Shown one piece after another: positions 1-8,935 of a stretch of 64,000 nucleotides of DNA. The notes below the pieces were generated by a model, which saw only the letters and a program-made list of their open reading frames with translations, made no database searches and was not told where the DNA came from. Numbering within the stretch: position 1 is the first letter of the stretch; every line of letters starts with the position of its first letter. Source of the DNA: Phycisphaerae bacterium (lineage in GTDB: Bacteria; Planctomycetota; Phycisphaerae; SM23-33). A program made the position numbers and the translations under genes. The stretch spans positions 1 through 64,000 of the forward strand of contig JADHXQ010000004.1 of NCBI GenBank assembly GCA_016782885.1, read 5' to 3'.

Positions 1-800
1 CAACCTCGTTCGAGTTGTGTGGTCGGCAGGTGGAATCTCGCCAGCATGTGCGTAACGCCCGCCAGCTTTCCGTCCGGTGAGATCTTCAGTCCGCGAAGGG
101 CCATCGCGCCGTTGGGCAAACTGATCTTAACAGGGTCAGCCTTGCCCGCCATATCCAGAATCGTAACTTCCGCGGCTGCGTAGTCCTGATCGGACGCGGT
201 GGCCGGAAGGTGATTGGCGACAAGCAGCGTCGAACCGTCATGGGAGACATCCAGAGCGGTCGGTTCGCGAGCGACAACTATCGTCTTGATTTCCTTTCCG
301 GCGGCGAGGTCAACCACGCTTATCGTCCCAACCGACCTGCCGCTGCTCTGGCGGCCGAAACGGTTGGCCACGTACACTATCTTACCGTCGGGGCTTACAA
401 CCGGCGACATCGGCGTATGCCCGACGGGGATCTTGGCGGTGATCTTTCCGCTCTTGACATCAACCACGCAGAGCTGTCCTTCGGAAAGGGCTGCGGTGAC
501 GTAGAGTGTGGCCTCGTCTGCCGACAGATACAAACCACTGGGAGGAGCACCCATAGGAATGCTCTTTGCGACCTTCTCGGAGGCGACATCGAGGACGTCG
601 ATCCGATTGGCGGTGGACTCAGCGATGTATAGCGTCTTACCAGCCTTGTCGGCGACAATGGCAACGGGAGACAGATACACCGGACCGGACGCCGCCGCGG
701 GCGCGGCGGTAACTGTTGGAGCATCGGTGAGCAGATAACCGACGACCGCGGCGATTGCAGTGATGGTGAGACACAACAGCATTTTCATTAATCGATTCAT
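1..800 (-). CDS. YVTN-type beta-propeller protein, 3' part outside window
   Basis: Open reading frame running off the left edge; 266 codons are visible from ATG at 800. An N-terminal hydrophobic stretch (about residues 5-25) looks like a signal peptide or anchor, so the protein is probably exported. The rest is a series of roughly 40-residue repeats with the pattern 'LYIAES..NRIDVLDV', 'LYVTAA..CVVDVKSGK', 'VYVANRF..ISVVDLAAGK' and 'LLVANHLP', typical of YVTN/cytochrome-D1-like propellers. In planctomycetes such propellers often continue into a di-haem cytochrome domain, but that part is not visible here. It starts 68 nt after the stop of the cytochrome gene on the same strand, so the two may be co-transcribed. 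Function unknown; a binding or redox scaffold is likely. Confidence 0.8.
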   Translation of the reverse strand, partial: MNRLMKMLLCLTITAIAAVVGYLLTDAPTVTAAPAAASGPVYLSPVAIVADKAGKTLYIAESTANRIDVLDVASEKVAKSIPMGAPPSGLYLSADEATLYVTAALSEGQLCVVDVKSGKITAKIPVGHTPMSPVVSPDGKIVYVANRFGRQSSGRSVGTISVVDLAAGKEIKTIVVAREPTALDVSHDGSTLLVANHLPATASDQDYAAAEVTILDMAGKADPVKISLPNGAMALRGLKISPDGKLAGVTHMLARFHLPTTQLERG

Positions 801-868
801 GGCAGGTTCCCTATTCTTTTGCGGTTATTCCAATTCAGGAGACTCGGATTCTCCTCGAAAGCCTGCCG

Positions 869-3800
869 TTAACGCAAGCCTTTTTTTTTGTTATTCTTAT
901 TCTGCCACAAAAACAGCCCAATAGTCGCCTGGTTCCTTTTCCGTTCGGTCTTGTCACCGCCAATCAGCATGTCGGCATAACGTCTTCGCAACTCGGTTAA
1001 TTGCAATTCCTGGTCATCGCTGAATGACCCGGCCCGTTGTGCATAGGTATCCATCCATACAATAAGCCGGCGGCGATCTTCGCCGGTGAGTTTCACTTTG
1101 TAGTGTCCTTTGGGACCATCAAGCATCGCCATAAGAGCGCTATTGGCGGCCGCACAATTACCCTCCTCTGAGATCCCCTTGCGATAGTCAACGAACACGT
1201 GCTGCTGCAGCGAGGGCTTTCCATATCTGCACAGCGAGGCATAAGCCTTTGCGCCAGTCAGGTCAAATTTCCTTCCCTTCTCATCTTTTGATTTCGGGTT
1301 GTGGCATGTGACGCACTTGGCGTCGAGGAGCGGTTGGATGAGGCGGTCGAACCTGAGCGGCCAGGAACCGCTCGGGGCCAGCGTGATTTTGGACGCCGGG
1401 CGTTTGAGGGCGAGAAGGCGTCGCGACGCGGGCGCCTCGTTGCGCCGCTCGTGACAACCTATGCAACTGAGCGTCTGCCCGGGCTGAACGTGCGTGGTGC
1501 TCCGCATGGTCTGAACCGCCATCCCGCGCGAATCAATCGCCTGGAAGAATACTATCACGCCCGAGGGCATGCGGAACTGCGCCGAGCCGTCTGCCTCGAC
1601 GGGCACGGAGCCCAGAATGCATTTGCCCGGGTCTTCGCCCGTCACGCCGATCGACGGGCGGTTCATGGTGGGTTGACACTTCGGGGGCACGGCGATTATT
1701 CGAACGGCCTTGATCTCGCCGCGCTTGACCGTTTTCAAACCGCGGTAGATGTCGGAGATCACGAATACGCCTTCCTGCGGCCCGTTGCGGTCGATGTTCT
1801 CCGGAAGGATTGGCGGGCGTTTTCGCGGCGCGATCGGCAAGGGATACATCGTGGAAATTGTCGGGTCGCGGTGCATCAGTTCCATGGTCCCCGCCTTGGC
1901 GTCAAACACGTAGACGCCAAAGCCGTTGTTGACCCTTGTGCGCCCTTCCCTGACGGTCGACTCGCTCCCCCATGATGTCAGGTACATGCGTTCCGAGAGC
2001 GGCCAGGGGTGTGCGTATTGCGACGGGGCTGTGCGTTCGATTTCCGGGAACGTAACTTCCGGCGTGAGGCGCTTCAGCGGTGCCTGACCGTCGATATCCA
2101 CAGTGGTGTCGAGCAGCACAAGCGAGCCCATGGTCTGGGCATGGTGCGCCGAGGCAGTGAAGATCAGCTTGTGCGAGTTGGGGATGGCGCGAGCCTCGAA
2201 GACGCAGTGCGGGCTGCGGGTATAGTTCCCGTAGACAATCCGCGAGTTCGTTCCGTCGGGGTTGACCGCCCAGAGGCTCATCCAGGCGTTGTTGTGGCGG
2301 TCCACGTAATCCCATCGGGCGTGAAGAATGGTCCCGTCGGCAGCGATACTGGGGGTCCATTCGAACTCCTCGAACGGTGAGATCGCGCACAGGGACGAAC
2401 CGTCGGCGTTTATCGTGTGCAGGGTGAAAGCCGCAACCGGGCGGGACGACCCGCCTCCGCATCGGACGTATACGTCCGGGCACTCCGCACTGACCACTGA
2501 CGCAGCAGCGCTTTTCATGCCAACCTGCAGGAACTGACCTCTGCGGGTCGAGGTGAACACTATCCGCCCGTCGGGCAGGTAGCGGGCGTCAAAATCATCG
2601 TACTTGCCTTTAGTCAATTTGCGGACGCCGCTGCCGTCAATGTTCATCTCGAAGACGTGATAGAATGCGTCCTCGGCGATCCGGGACTTATCGAGCTTGT
2701 TTCGCTCGCCCCTCAGATTCGGATAGTGCCTGCACCAGGCGAAGAGAACCCTCTTGCCGTCGTAAGACAATATCGGCCGGAGAAAACTTCCCGCCTGCTT
2801 GAACGAACCGCTGATGCATCGCAGCTTGGGGTTATTGCTCCTGACGTCGTCGATGATGTAGAGGCCGCCGCCCGGTCGCGACCACCAACCGTAATACTGG
2901 TCCGACATGTGCGAGTACGAACCGGGCACGCGCTTGGTCACCAGGAGCGAACGGAAGTCCAGGAGAGGATCGGCCAGCGTCATCTCCCGCAGTATCCAGC
3001 GGGCCGCGAAATAGGTTTTCTGGTCGATCTTATCCGGCGCCATACCCTTGAGGCGGGCGATGAGTTTGTCCAGTCGCCCGGCAGGGGCGGAAACGTCCAC
3101 ACTATCGCGGCGAAGTTCCTTTACGCGAAGTCGAGATTTCTTGAGGATGTCGGCGACGCGTCGGGCCCAGATGTTTTCGCCGGCCTTGCCGGACGACGCG
3201 GGAGCCCGCTCTGCCGATGATCCGACATTCGACCATTGCGAGACACTGCTCTGGTCGGCAGGCCGGCGCAGGGCGAGGTTCTTCGTCCCTCCGGGAGCGA
3301 AGATCTCCACTTCGTCCAGGTGGAAGTATGTCTTTCCGGACAACTGGAGGCGGACGTAGCGGGCGGATTTGTCCGCCAGCGTCACTGTCAGCGGTTTCTT
3401 GTCCGGGACGCCTCCGAACGTTTTACCGTTGTGCGTGTAGACCTTCCGCCACTTCCTGGCGTCGTCCGACAGCAGCACCATCATACGGTTGGTGCGGACA
3501 GCCATTGCGGGCGAATCGCATCTGTTCCACGCCACAAGTTTGCCAACCGCCTGAGACTTGCCCAGATCAACCTGCCACCACGGATTCGATTCATTTTCAG
3601 TATGGAAGCCCCACTTGCCGTTCTTCACGCCGTCGCAACCGCCGGCGGCATCTGCCGTTTTCGTCATCTTCGTTTTGGCAGGCCGGGCGGATGGAGATTT
3701 ACCGACGGGAACCTTGGCGCCAACGTTGAAGCGTTCCTGCAACAGCCAGTCGGCCTGTATCTGATGCTTCCAGGCTTCCATACCGCCTGGTGCATCGGCG

Positions 3801-3880
3801 CCGATGGCGGTCGACAGCGGCATACTGATCGCCAGTAATATAGCAACTGGTAAGATTCCGCCAAACCGAATAACAGTCAT
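869..3880 (-). CDS. Exported HzsA-like di-haem protein with F5/8 type C domain
   Basis: 1003 aa. Signal peptide about 1-28. Residues 78-196 form a discoidin (F5/8 type C) carbohydrate-binding-like module ('WWQVDLGKSQ', 'ARYVRLQLSG'). Residues about 290-760 carry TolB-like propeller repeats and signatures of hydrazine-synthase-alpha-like proteins ('DQYYG', 'RPGGGLY', 'YVDRH', 'HHAQ'). Two c-type haem motifs follow: CIGCH at 806-810 and CVTCH at 856-860. The family is common in planctomycetes that do not perform anammox, so hydrazine synthesis is not implied; the substrate is unknown. ATG at 3880 has GGAG 6 nt upstream. The gene ends in a basic tail encoded by a run of nine A residues (plus-strand T run 881-889). 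Two paralogues lie at 9686-12865 and 32013-34595. Confidence 0.85.
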   Translation of the reverse strand: MTVIRFGGILPVAILLAISMPLSTAIGADAPGGMEAWKHQIQADWLLQERFNVGAKVPVGKSPSARPAKTKMTKTADAAGGCDGVKNGKWGFHTENESNPWWQVDLGKSQAVGKLVAWNRCDSPAMAVRTNRMMVLLSDDARKWRKVYTHNGKTFGGVPDKKPLTVTLADKSARYVRLQLSGKTYFHLDEVEIFAPGGTKNLALRRPADQSSVSQWSNVGSSAERAPASSGKAGENIWARRVADILKKSRLRVKELRRDSVDVSAPAGRLDKLIARLKGMAPDKIDQKTYFAARWILREMTLADPLLDFRSLLVTKRVPGSYSHMSDQYYGWWSRPGGGLYIIDDVRSNNPKLRCISGSFKQAGSFLRPILSYDGKRVLFAWCRHYPNLRGERNKLDKSRIAEDAFYHVFEMNIDGSGVRKLTKGKYDDFDARYLPDGRIVFTSTRRGQFLQVGMKSAAASVVSAECPDVYVRCGGGSSRPVAAFTLHTINADGSSLCAISPFEEFEWTPSIAADGTILHARWDYVDRHNNAWMSLWAVNPDGTNSRIVYGNYTRSPHCVFEARAIPNSHKLIFTASAHHAQTMGSLVLLDTTVDIDGQAPLKRLTPEVTFPEIERTAPSQYAHPWPLSERMYLTSWGSESTVREGRTRVNNGFGVYVFDAKAGTMELMHRDPTISTMYPLPIAPRKRPPILPENIDRNGPQEGVFVISDIYRGLKTVKRGEIKAVRIIAVPPKCQPTMNRPSIGVTGEDPGKCILGSVPVEADGSAQFRMPSGVIVFFQAIDSRGMAVQTMRSTTHVQPGQTLSCIGCHERRNEAPASRRLLALKRPASKITLAPSGSWPLRFDRLIQPLLDAKCVTCHNPKSKDEKGRKFDLTGAKAYASLCRYGKPSLQQHVFVDYRKGISEEGNCAAANSALMAMLDGPKGHYKVKLTGEDRRRLIVWMDTYAQRAGSFSDDQELQLTELRRRYADMLIGGDKTERKRNQATIGLFLWQNKNNKKKGLR

Positions 3881-3937
3881 CGCAGACTCCTATACCGAAT
3901 TTACAGAGCCCCCTCACCCGGTTCCACCGGGCGCCAT

Positions 3938-3943
3938 AGTATA
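3938..3943 (-). promoter_or_regulatory. Possible -10 box for the HzsA-like gene
   Basis: On the minus strand the hexamer reads TATACT, 58 nt before the ATG at 3880. No convincing -35 element lies 16-18 nt further upstream, so this is only a weak candidate. Confidence 0.2.
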
Positions 3944-4088
3944 CCATGCTAACCTGCATAACGTGTTTGTAAAGCGAATCTTTCAATTTGCCTCGCGCCA
4001 TTTTCAAAGAAATATTTATTGCCCGCACCAACCAGGCAACCCGATGACGCCAAAGGGATTACAGGGCGCGAAAATTGTGCCTCCGGCT

Positions 4089-4118
4089 TGAAAGAAAAAC
4101 GATGGACTTGCTACAATG
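4089..4118 (+). promoter_or_regulatory. Candidate sigma70-type promoter for the FAH-family gene
   Basis: TTGAAA at 4089-4094 and TACAAT at 4113-4118 are separated by 18 nt, a good housekeeping-type match, 58 nt before the ATG at 4177. It lies in the 296-nt divergent gap with the HzsA-like gene; I see no other clear element in that gap. Confidence 0.5.
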
Positions 4119-4176
4119 CGCCGATATATGTATTAAGATTCACTAACCCCTAACCCCTGTTGGAGATTATCCGGTT

Positions 4177-4965
4177 ATGAAGATCGCGAGAATCGAGCAT
4201 GGAGACAGACTCGACTATGCAGCCACGGCTGAAAGAGGATTCCATCTCATCGACGGTGATATCTTCGGTAAGTTTCAGGTAACCGGCGAGTTCGTTCCTG
4301 AAGACGCCGCGGTCTTGGCGGCGCCGGTGGACCCGCCGCAAATCGTCGCGATCGGACGTAACTACGCCGGGCACGCCGCCGAGACAGGATCCGAAGTACC
4401 CGACGCACCTCTCGTATTCATAAAGACGCTCAATACGATCGCCGATCCGGGCCAGCCGATCCTCCTTCCCAAGATGGCGCCTGGCGAAGTGGACTACGAG
4501 GCGGAACTGGCGATCGTGATCGGTAAGGAAGCCAAGCAGGTTCCACCTCATGAAACCGACGAGTACATTCTCGGATATACGTGTGCTAACGACATTTCGG
4601 CCCGCGACTGTCAATTGCGTAAGGATGGCCAGTGGGCGCGTGGTAAATGTTTCGACACGTTCGCCCCGCTCGGACCGTGGATCCAGACCAGTATGGACCC
4701 CGACAGCGTCGCTATCCGCTCCGAACTGAATGGCAAGATAATGCAGGATTCCAACACATCCAACATGCTGTTTAACTGCAGTTATCTGGTCAGCTACGTT
4801 TCGCGCTGCATGACGTTGTATCCGGGCAGCGTGATCTTGACGGGTACTCCGCCCGGCGTGGGAGAAGGTCGCAGTCCCAAAGTCTTCCTCCGCAATGGCG
4901 ACACGGTCACCATCTCGATAAGCGGTATCGGTGAACTGACTAATCCGGTGAAAATGGAGAAGTAG
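4177..4965 (+). CDS. Fumarylacetoacetate hydrolase family protein
   Basis: 262 aa, the usual length of the short FAH family, whose members act as acylpyruvases, oxaloacetate decarboxylases or 2-hydroxyhepta-2,4-dienedioate isomerases in the cytoplasm. The metal-binding acidic triad is visible: E108 and E110 in 'YEAELAIVIG' and D139 in 'CANDISARD'; the active-site lid segment 'IGRNYAGHA' is at 59-67 and the C-terminal 'TGTPPGVG' at 222-229. ATG at 4177 is preceded by GGAG 11 nt upstream. It stands alone on the plus strand and converges with thiE. Exact substrate cannot be assigned; a link to sugar-acid or ketoacid catabolism is inference. Confidence 0.9.
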   Translation: MKIARIEHGDRLDYAATAERGFHLIDGDIFGKFQVTGEFVPEDAAVLAAPVDPPQIVAIGRNYAGHAAETGSEVPDAPLVFIKTLNTIADPGQPILLPKMAPGEVDYEAELAIVIGKEAKQVPPHETDEYILGYTCANDISARDCQLRKDGQWARGKCFDTFAPLGPWIQTSMDPDSVAIRSELNGKIMQDSNTSNMLFNCSYLVSYVSRCMTLYPGSVILTGTPPGVGEGRSPKVFLRNGDTVTISISGIGELTNPVKMEK

Positions 4966-5002
4966 GCGGTCGCCTTGCAAAGACCTTCCGTCCAGGTTTT
5001 CT

Positions 5003-6055
5003 TCATGGTATCAGTTTCTTGATTTCGGCGGCGGCGGTTTTGGGGTCATCCGATGTGCAGATCGCTCCGCACACCGCCAGGCACGTTACACCCGCCTCGA
5101 TTACCTGTGGGGCATTGTCGGCGTTGATCCCCCCTATCGCCACGAGTGGGACTGCACTGACAACCGGATCTTCGAGGGCCTGTTTCAGCAGATCGACTCC
5201 CGCAGCGGGACCGGCATCCTTGGTGTCGCTGTCAAACACCGGTCCGAGGGCCACGTAGTCGGCGCCTTCCTGGACGGCCGCCCTGGCCTGTGCGATATTG
5301 TGTGTGCTCCTGCCCACAATTGCGCCCGGGCGCAGCAGCCTCCTGGCGTCCGCCAGAGGAAGATCTCGCTGCCCGAGATGCACACCGTCGGCGCCGACGA
5401 TTGCGGCGATGTCAGGGCGATCGTTTATGATCAGTATCCTGCCCATTTCGTCGGTAAGTTCCCGCAGTTCAGCGGCCAGCGCCAGGAGCACCGCGTCGCT
5501 GCTGTCTCCGGGTTTCTCGCGAAGCTGGATGGCGCCTGCGCCCCCTGCGATTGCGGAGCGCACCGTCTCGCGGACACTACCGTGATGCGAGGCGATTATC
5601 TTGCTTGAGACCAGCAGATAGAGCCCGACATCCGCAAATCTCCTACCGCCCCACAACCGCCCGAGGAGTCGCTGTTCGAGCGTGTAGGAATCGTATCGCA
5701 TCCGCTCGAAGCGATGGGTATGTTCGGGCGATACGAATTTGCTGTATTCTTCGAGCGTCCGCAGCGCCTCGGTCATGCGCTTGCAGGCGGCGGTCACCAC
5801 GTCAGGGATATCCGTGCGGACCAGCTCAGTCGGGCTCGATAACTCCGTACCGATATCGCCCGGAGCGTCGCGGGAAACGACAAGTTCCTTAACCGGCATG
5901 GCGGCGAGAACTTCCCGGAGGTCAGAGCGGAGGTTCTTGGCCATGGCGGTAACAGCCGGATCGTTCAACACGAACCTGCCGCAATCTTCAGCCACACGAA
6001 GGGCCTCTCTCGCACGATTGAAATTCGCGTCCAGAATTCGATAGAGCTCTTTCAT
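5003..6055 (-). CDS. thiE: ThiD2-ThiE fusion, thiamine-phosphate synthase
   Basis: 350 aa. Residues about 1-120 match the ThiD2 domain ('YRILDANFNRAREALRVAED'), a family reported to act as HMP-phosphate kinase; residues about 140-350 are ThiE, which joins HMP-pyrophosphate and thiazole phosphate to thiamine phosphate. ThiE signatures are present: 'QLREK', 'INDRPDIA', 'DGVHLGQ', 'ALGPVF', 'AIGGI'. So one polypeptide would cover two consecutive steps of thiamine synthesis in the cytoplasm. Start chosen at 6055 because GGAG and AGGGAA lie just upstream; an in-frame ATG at 6070 has no Shine-Dalgarno sequence. The region before it carries a dispersed palindromic repeat, and glyA lies upstream on the same strand. 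Confidence 0.92.
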   Translation of the reverse strand: MKELYRILDANFNRAREALRVAEDCGRFVLNDPAVTAMAKNLRSDLREVLAAMPVKELVVSRDAPGDIGTELSSPTELVRTDIPDVVTAACKRMTEALRTLEEYSKFVSPEHTHRFERMRYDSYTLEQRLLGRLWGGRRFADVGLYLLVSSKIIASHHGSVRETVRSAIAGGAGAIQLREKPGDSSDAVLLALAAELRELTDEMGRILIINDRPDIAAIVGADGVHLGQRDLPLADARRLLRPGAIVGRSTHNIAQARAAVQEGADYVALGPVFDSDTKDAGPAAGVDLLKQALEDPVVSAVPLVAIGGINADNAPQVIEAGVTCLAVCGAICTSDDPKTAAAEIKKLIP

Positions 6056-6102
6056 TTCCCTGTGCTCCATATTTGCTATCGACTATCAGCTATTAGCATT
6101 AG

Positions 6103-6234
6103 CCACGGATGAACACGGATGAATCGGATATTGTCTTTTTCTTTTAAGATAAACCGCCTATCTGTGTTTATTCGTGTTCATCCGTGGCGGAAAAAGCCTG
6201 CCGTTATGTCGTTCGCCAATTGCCAGTTGCCAAG
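6103..6234. repeat. Mosaic intergenic repeat with 15-bp inverted arms
   Basis: CCACGGATGAACACG at 6103-6117 is repeated as its exact reverse complement at 6173-6187, with a 55-nt spacer that extends the pairing imperfectly. A second module, CCAATTGCCAGTTGCC, follows at 6216-6231. Related modules (CCACGGA and GGCAATTGG units) recur at 50060-50330. The element sits between glyA and thiE on the minus strand and contains no plausible gene. Confidence 0.75.
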
Positions 6235-6239
6235 CCGCT

Positions 6240-7499
6240 TTAGTAGCTGCTGTTGGGTACGGGGAACCGGCTGCACAATTCCCGTGCGGCGGCTCGGACT
6301 TCCGCTATTTTCTGTTCGTCACCACCGCAAGAGAGTATCTCGTCAATCCATCCGGCGATTACTTTCATGTGTTCGGTTCGCAATCCGCGGCTGGTGATTG
6401 CGGGCGTACCCAGCCGAATCCCCGAACTCTCAAACGGAGTTCTGGGGTCAAACGGTATTGCATTCTTGTTGGTCACCAGGTGGGCGTCCGACAACCATAT
6501 CGCCGCCTGGTGTCCGGTGAGTTCCGGCATGCGACTTCTCAGGTCGACCAGCATCAGGTGATTGTCCGTCCCTCCGGTCACGAGGCGCCACCCTCGAGCC
6601 ATGAGTTCGTCGGCAAGCGTAGTCGCGTTGTCGATGATAGCCTGGGCGTAGTCCTTGAACTCCGGGTGCATCGCCTCGGCGAAGGCAACGGCCTTGGCGG
6701 CGATAACGTGCATGAGCGGTCCGCCCTGGATACCCGGGAAGACGGCCGAATCGATTCTTCCGCCCCACTGCTCCTTGCAGAGGATAATACCACCGCGTGG
6801 TCCCCGGAGCGTTTTGTGGTTCGTGGTCGTGACGAAATCGCTGTGAGGTACGGGGTCCGGATGCAGACCGGCGACGACCAGACCGGCAATGTGGGCGATG
6901 TCGCTGAGCAGCAGGCAGCCGGCCTCGCGTGCGATCCGCCCGAACGCCTCGAAATCGATAGTTCGCGGATACGCCGAGGCGCCGCAGACCAGGATATCCG
7001 GACGCTCGAGGAGCACCTGATCGCGGACCTGGTCCATGTCGAGGGTCTCGGTATCTTCCCGAACGCGGTAGTGAACCGCCCGGTAATGCGTACCGGAAAT
7101 ATTGTTGTCCCGTCCGTGGGAAAGGTGCCCGCCATGCGCCAGGTGCATGCCCATTATCTTCTGGGCGGGCTTCAATGCCGCCACATACACCGCGAGGTTT
7201 GCGCTGGTGCCCGAGTGAGGCTGAACGTTGGCGTGTTCGGCGCCGAAAAGTTTCTTGGCGCGATCGATGGCGATCTGCTCAACGCTGTCGACGTTTTCGC
7301 AACCGCGATACCATCGCTTCCGGGGATATCCCTCAGCGTACTTGTCAGTCAGGACAGTCCCCAACGCTTCAAGCACGGAGCCCGACACGTGGTTCTCGGA
7401 GGCTATCAATTCAAGGGTGTCGTTCTGCCGGTCCCGCTCGGCGGCGATAACGCCCGCGATTTTGGGGTCCGTTTCCCTAAGTAAACCGTTGTCGTTCAT
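6240..7499 (-). CDS. glyA: Serine hydroxymethyltransferase
   Basis: 419 aa, normal length. Converts serine and tetrahydrofolate to glycine and 5,10-methylene-tetrahydrofolate in the cytoplasm, with pyridoxal phosphate. Signatures visible: 'LIASENHVS' at 31-39, 'DKYAEGYP' at 52-59, the 'HSGTSANLAVY' loop at 95-105, 'SDIAHIAGLV' at 199-208 and the PLP-binding lysine K229 in 'TTTNHKTLRGPRGG'. The start has only a modest GCAGGGACA upstream. Neighbours are a Rid-family gene upstream (169-nt gap) and thiE downstream (184-nt gap), so separate transcripts are possible. The assignment is secure. Confidence 0.97.
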   Translation of the reverse strand: MNDNGLLRETDPKIAGVIAAERDRQNDTLELIASENHVSGSVLEALGTVLTDKYAEGYPRKRWYRGCENVDSVEQIAIDRAKKLFGAEHANVQPHSGTSANLAVYVAALKPAQKIMGMHLAHGGHLSHGRDNNISGTHYRAVHYRVREDTETLDMDQVRDQVLLERPDILVCGASAYPRTIDFEAFGRIAREAGCLLLSDIAHIAGLVVAGLHPDPVPHSDFVTTTNHKTLRGPRGGIILCKEQWGGRIDSAVFPGIQGGPLMHVIAAKAVAFAEAMHPEFKDYAQAIIDNATTLADELMARGWRLVTGGTDNHLMLVDLRSRMPELTGHQAAIWLSDAHLVTNKNAIPFDPRTPFESSGIRLGTPAITSRGLRTEHMKVIAGWIDEILSCGGDEQKIAEVRAAARELCSRFPVPNSSY

Positions 7500-7668
7500 T
7501 GTCCCTGCTCGGATATCCTGATTGGAAAACTGCGGTCCGCCGCCACGCGGCGCCGGTAAGGCGCAACTCTACCGCGGTTGTGAGCGTAACGCAAGGATTG
7601 TCCGGATATCAGCGACACCGGGCCCTCGGTTGGTCGAGCCGCCCCCGGAACAATTACGACAACAAGTT

Positions 7669-8799
7669 CTAATCGACCGCCACGGCATCGAGTTCCATTT
7701 CGAACAGCAGGTCATGGCGGCAGACATGGTTCTCGGTGATCACGAACGGGATATTCTCCACGTCTTTGGCGCGGCAGTAGTCGTCGAAAGCGGTGATGTA
7801 ACTGGCATCTTTGAGATACGCCATCGCCTTGGCGGTATTGCCCCAATCCATCCCTCGAGAGACTAAGATGGCCTGGACAACATCGAAGGTAAGTTCGATC
7901 TGGGCGGCGATATCGTCCAGGTGGACGGTCTCTCCGCCCGGAGCAATACTTGCCGTTCCCGACACCGAGAGGCGCCGGCAGCCGGGCGTACCGAACTCGA
8001 CACCGCGGCTGAACGAACTACCGTATGCGGGCGCCGGACACTGCAGCGGAGAGGCAACGGCCTCGACCGTAAACTGTTCGTGTTTGGGCGCTACGGCCAG
8101 GGCGCTGGACATCATGGCAGCCCCGTATGGATTGGCGCCGCTGATACCAGTGCTTGCCGGAACGAGACGGTCGAAAACGCCGCGATCGCTGAAGAAACTC
8201 GTGCGCACCTCATTGAACGGACCGTACCAGTCCAGCAGGTCTTCGAGGTAAATCCAGGTTCGAATCACGTTCGAGAAATCCATACCGGCCTTATCGAGCG
8301 ATTTTTCCATGAGATCGAAAGTTCTCTTCGCCTGGTCGGGTCGAGTCTCGGATGTGTCGGATGCTCGCATGTCGCCGAGGTAGCAGTATCTGGCGTCGGA
8401 ATCTTCGAAGGTGCTGGCGACAACTCGCCCGCCGTCCTCGATCGACTCGACATCACCGCCGATAACGGCGTAGAACTGCGTTCCGGCAAGGTGCGAACCC
8501 TTCTTGTGCCCGCTGTCTATCCACGTAACGGGCCAGTCGCACCGCCCCGCGGCATCGGTAAGGGCTTTCGTGCCGGCGCCGTCTGCGCCTATCGGAGCGA
8601 AAACGTGCTGCGAAACAACTGTTGCATCATTTTCTTTAATTGCCTGAAGCGCATCGGCGAATATCCCGTATGGGTTGCCGTTCTGCGAACTGGCGGTAAC
8701 AAACAGCTCGGTCAACTCGGGACGAACAAGGGTATGGATATCCATGACCGATTCACCGCTCCGGGTTGACTGCGTTGTATAGGAGGCAAGCTGGTCCAT
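7669..8799 (-). CDS. Two-domain RidA/YjgF-family protein
   Basis: 376 aa, about three times the length of ordinary RidA. The C-terminal part (about 235-376) is a clear YjgF/Rid domain: 'RRLSVSGTASIAPGG', 'QIELTFDVVQAIL', 'MAYLKD', ending in 'FEMELDAVAV'. The N-terminal part (about 15-230) has a second Rid-like pattern, including 'VIRTWIYLEDLLDWYGPFNEVR' split over 165-186. This two-Rid layout resembles the FkbO/Hyg5 chorismatase architecture, but also uncharacterised planctomycete Rid proteins, so the reaction is open: enamine/imine deaminase or chorismatase-like. No signal peptide. GAGGAA lies 8 nt before the ATG at 8799. Confidence 0.75.
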   Translation of the reverse strand: MDQLASYTTQSTRSGESVMDIHTLVRPELTELFVTASSQNGNPYGIFADALQAIKENDATVVSQHVFAPIGADGAGTKALTDAAGRCDWPVTWIDSGHKKGSHLAGTQFYAVIGGDVESIEDGGRVVASTFEDSDARYCYLGDMRASDTSETRPDQAKRTFDLMEKSLDKAGMDFSNVIRTWIYLEDLLDWYGPFNEVRTSFFSDRGVFDRLVPASTGISGANPYGAAMMSSALAVAPKHEQFTVEAVASPLQCPAPAYGSSFSRGVEFGTPGCRRLSVSGTASIAPGGETVHLDDIAAQIELTFDVVQAILVSRGMDWGNTAKAMAYLKDASYITAFDDYCRAKDVENIPFVITENHVCRHDLLFEMELDAVAVD

Positions 8800-8935
8800 G
8801 CTTTTTCCTCGTGATCAATATCGTAAAGTAGTCGGAAACAATGCGTTTTTCGACCAGGCTTACCGCACGTCGGCGGTCGGTCGAAACCTGACGATACCGG
8901 AAGCCTCTCGGGAGGCCCGGACATTATCCCGCATA

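Noticed and set aside
837-855. AGGAGA-N7-TCTCCT hairpin after the first HzsA-like gene as a terminator
   Set aside because: Short stem and no U-tract on either side; it may simply lie in the leader of the YVTN gene.
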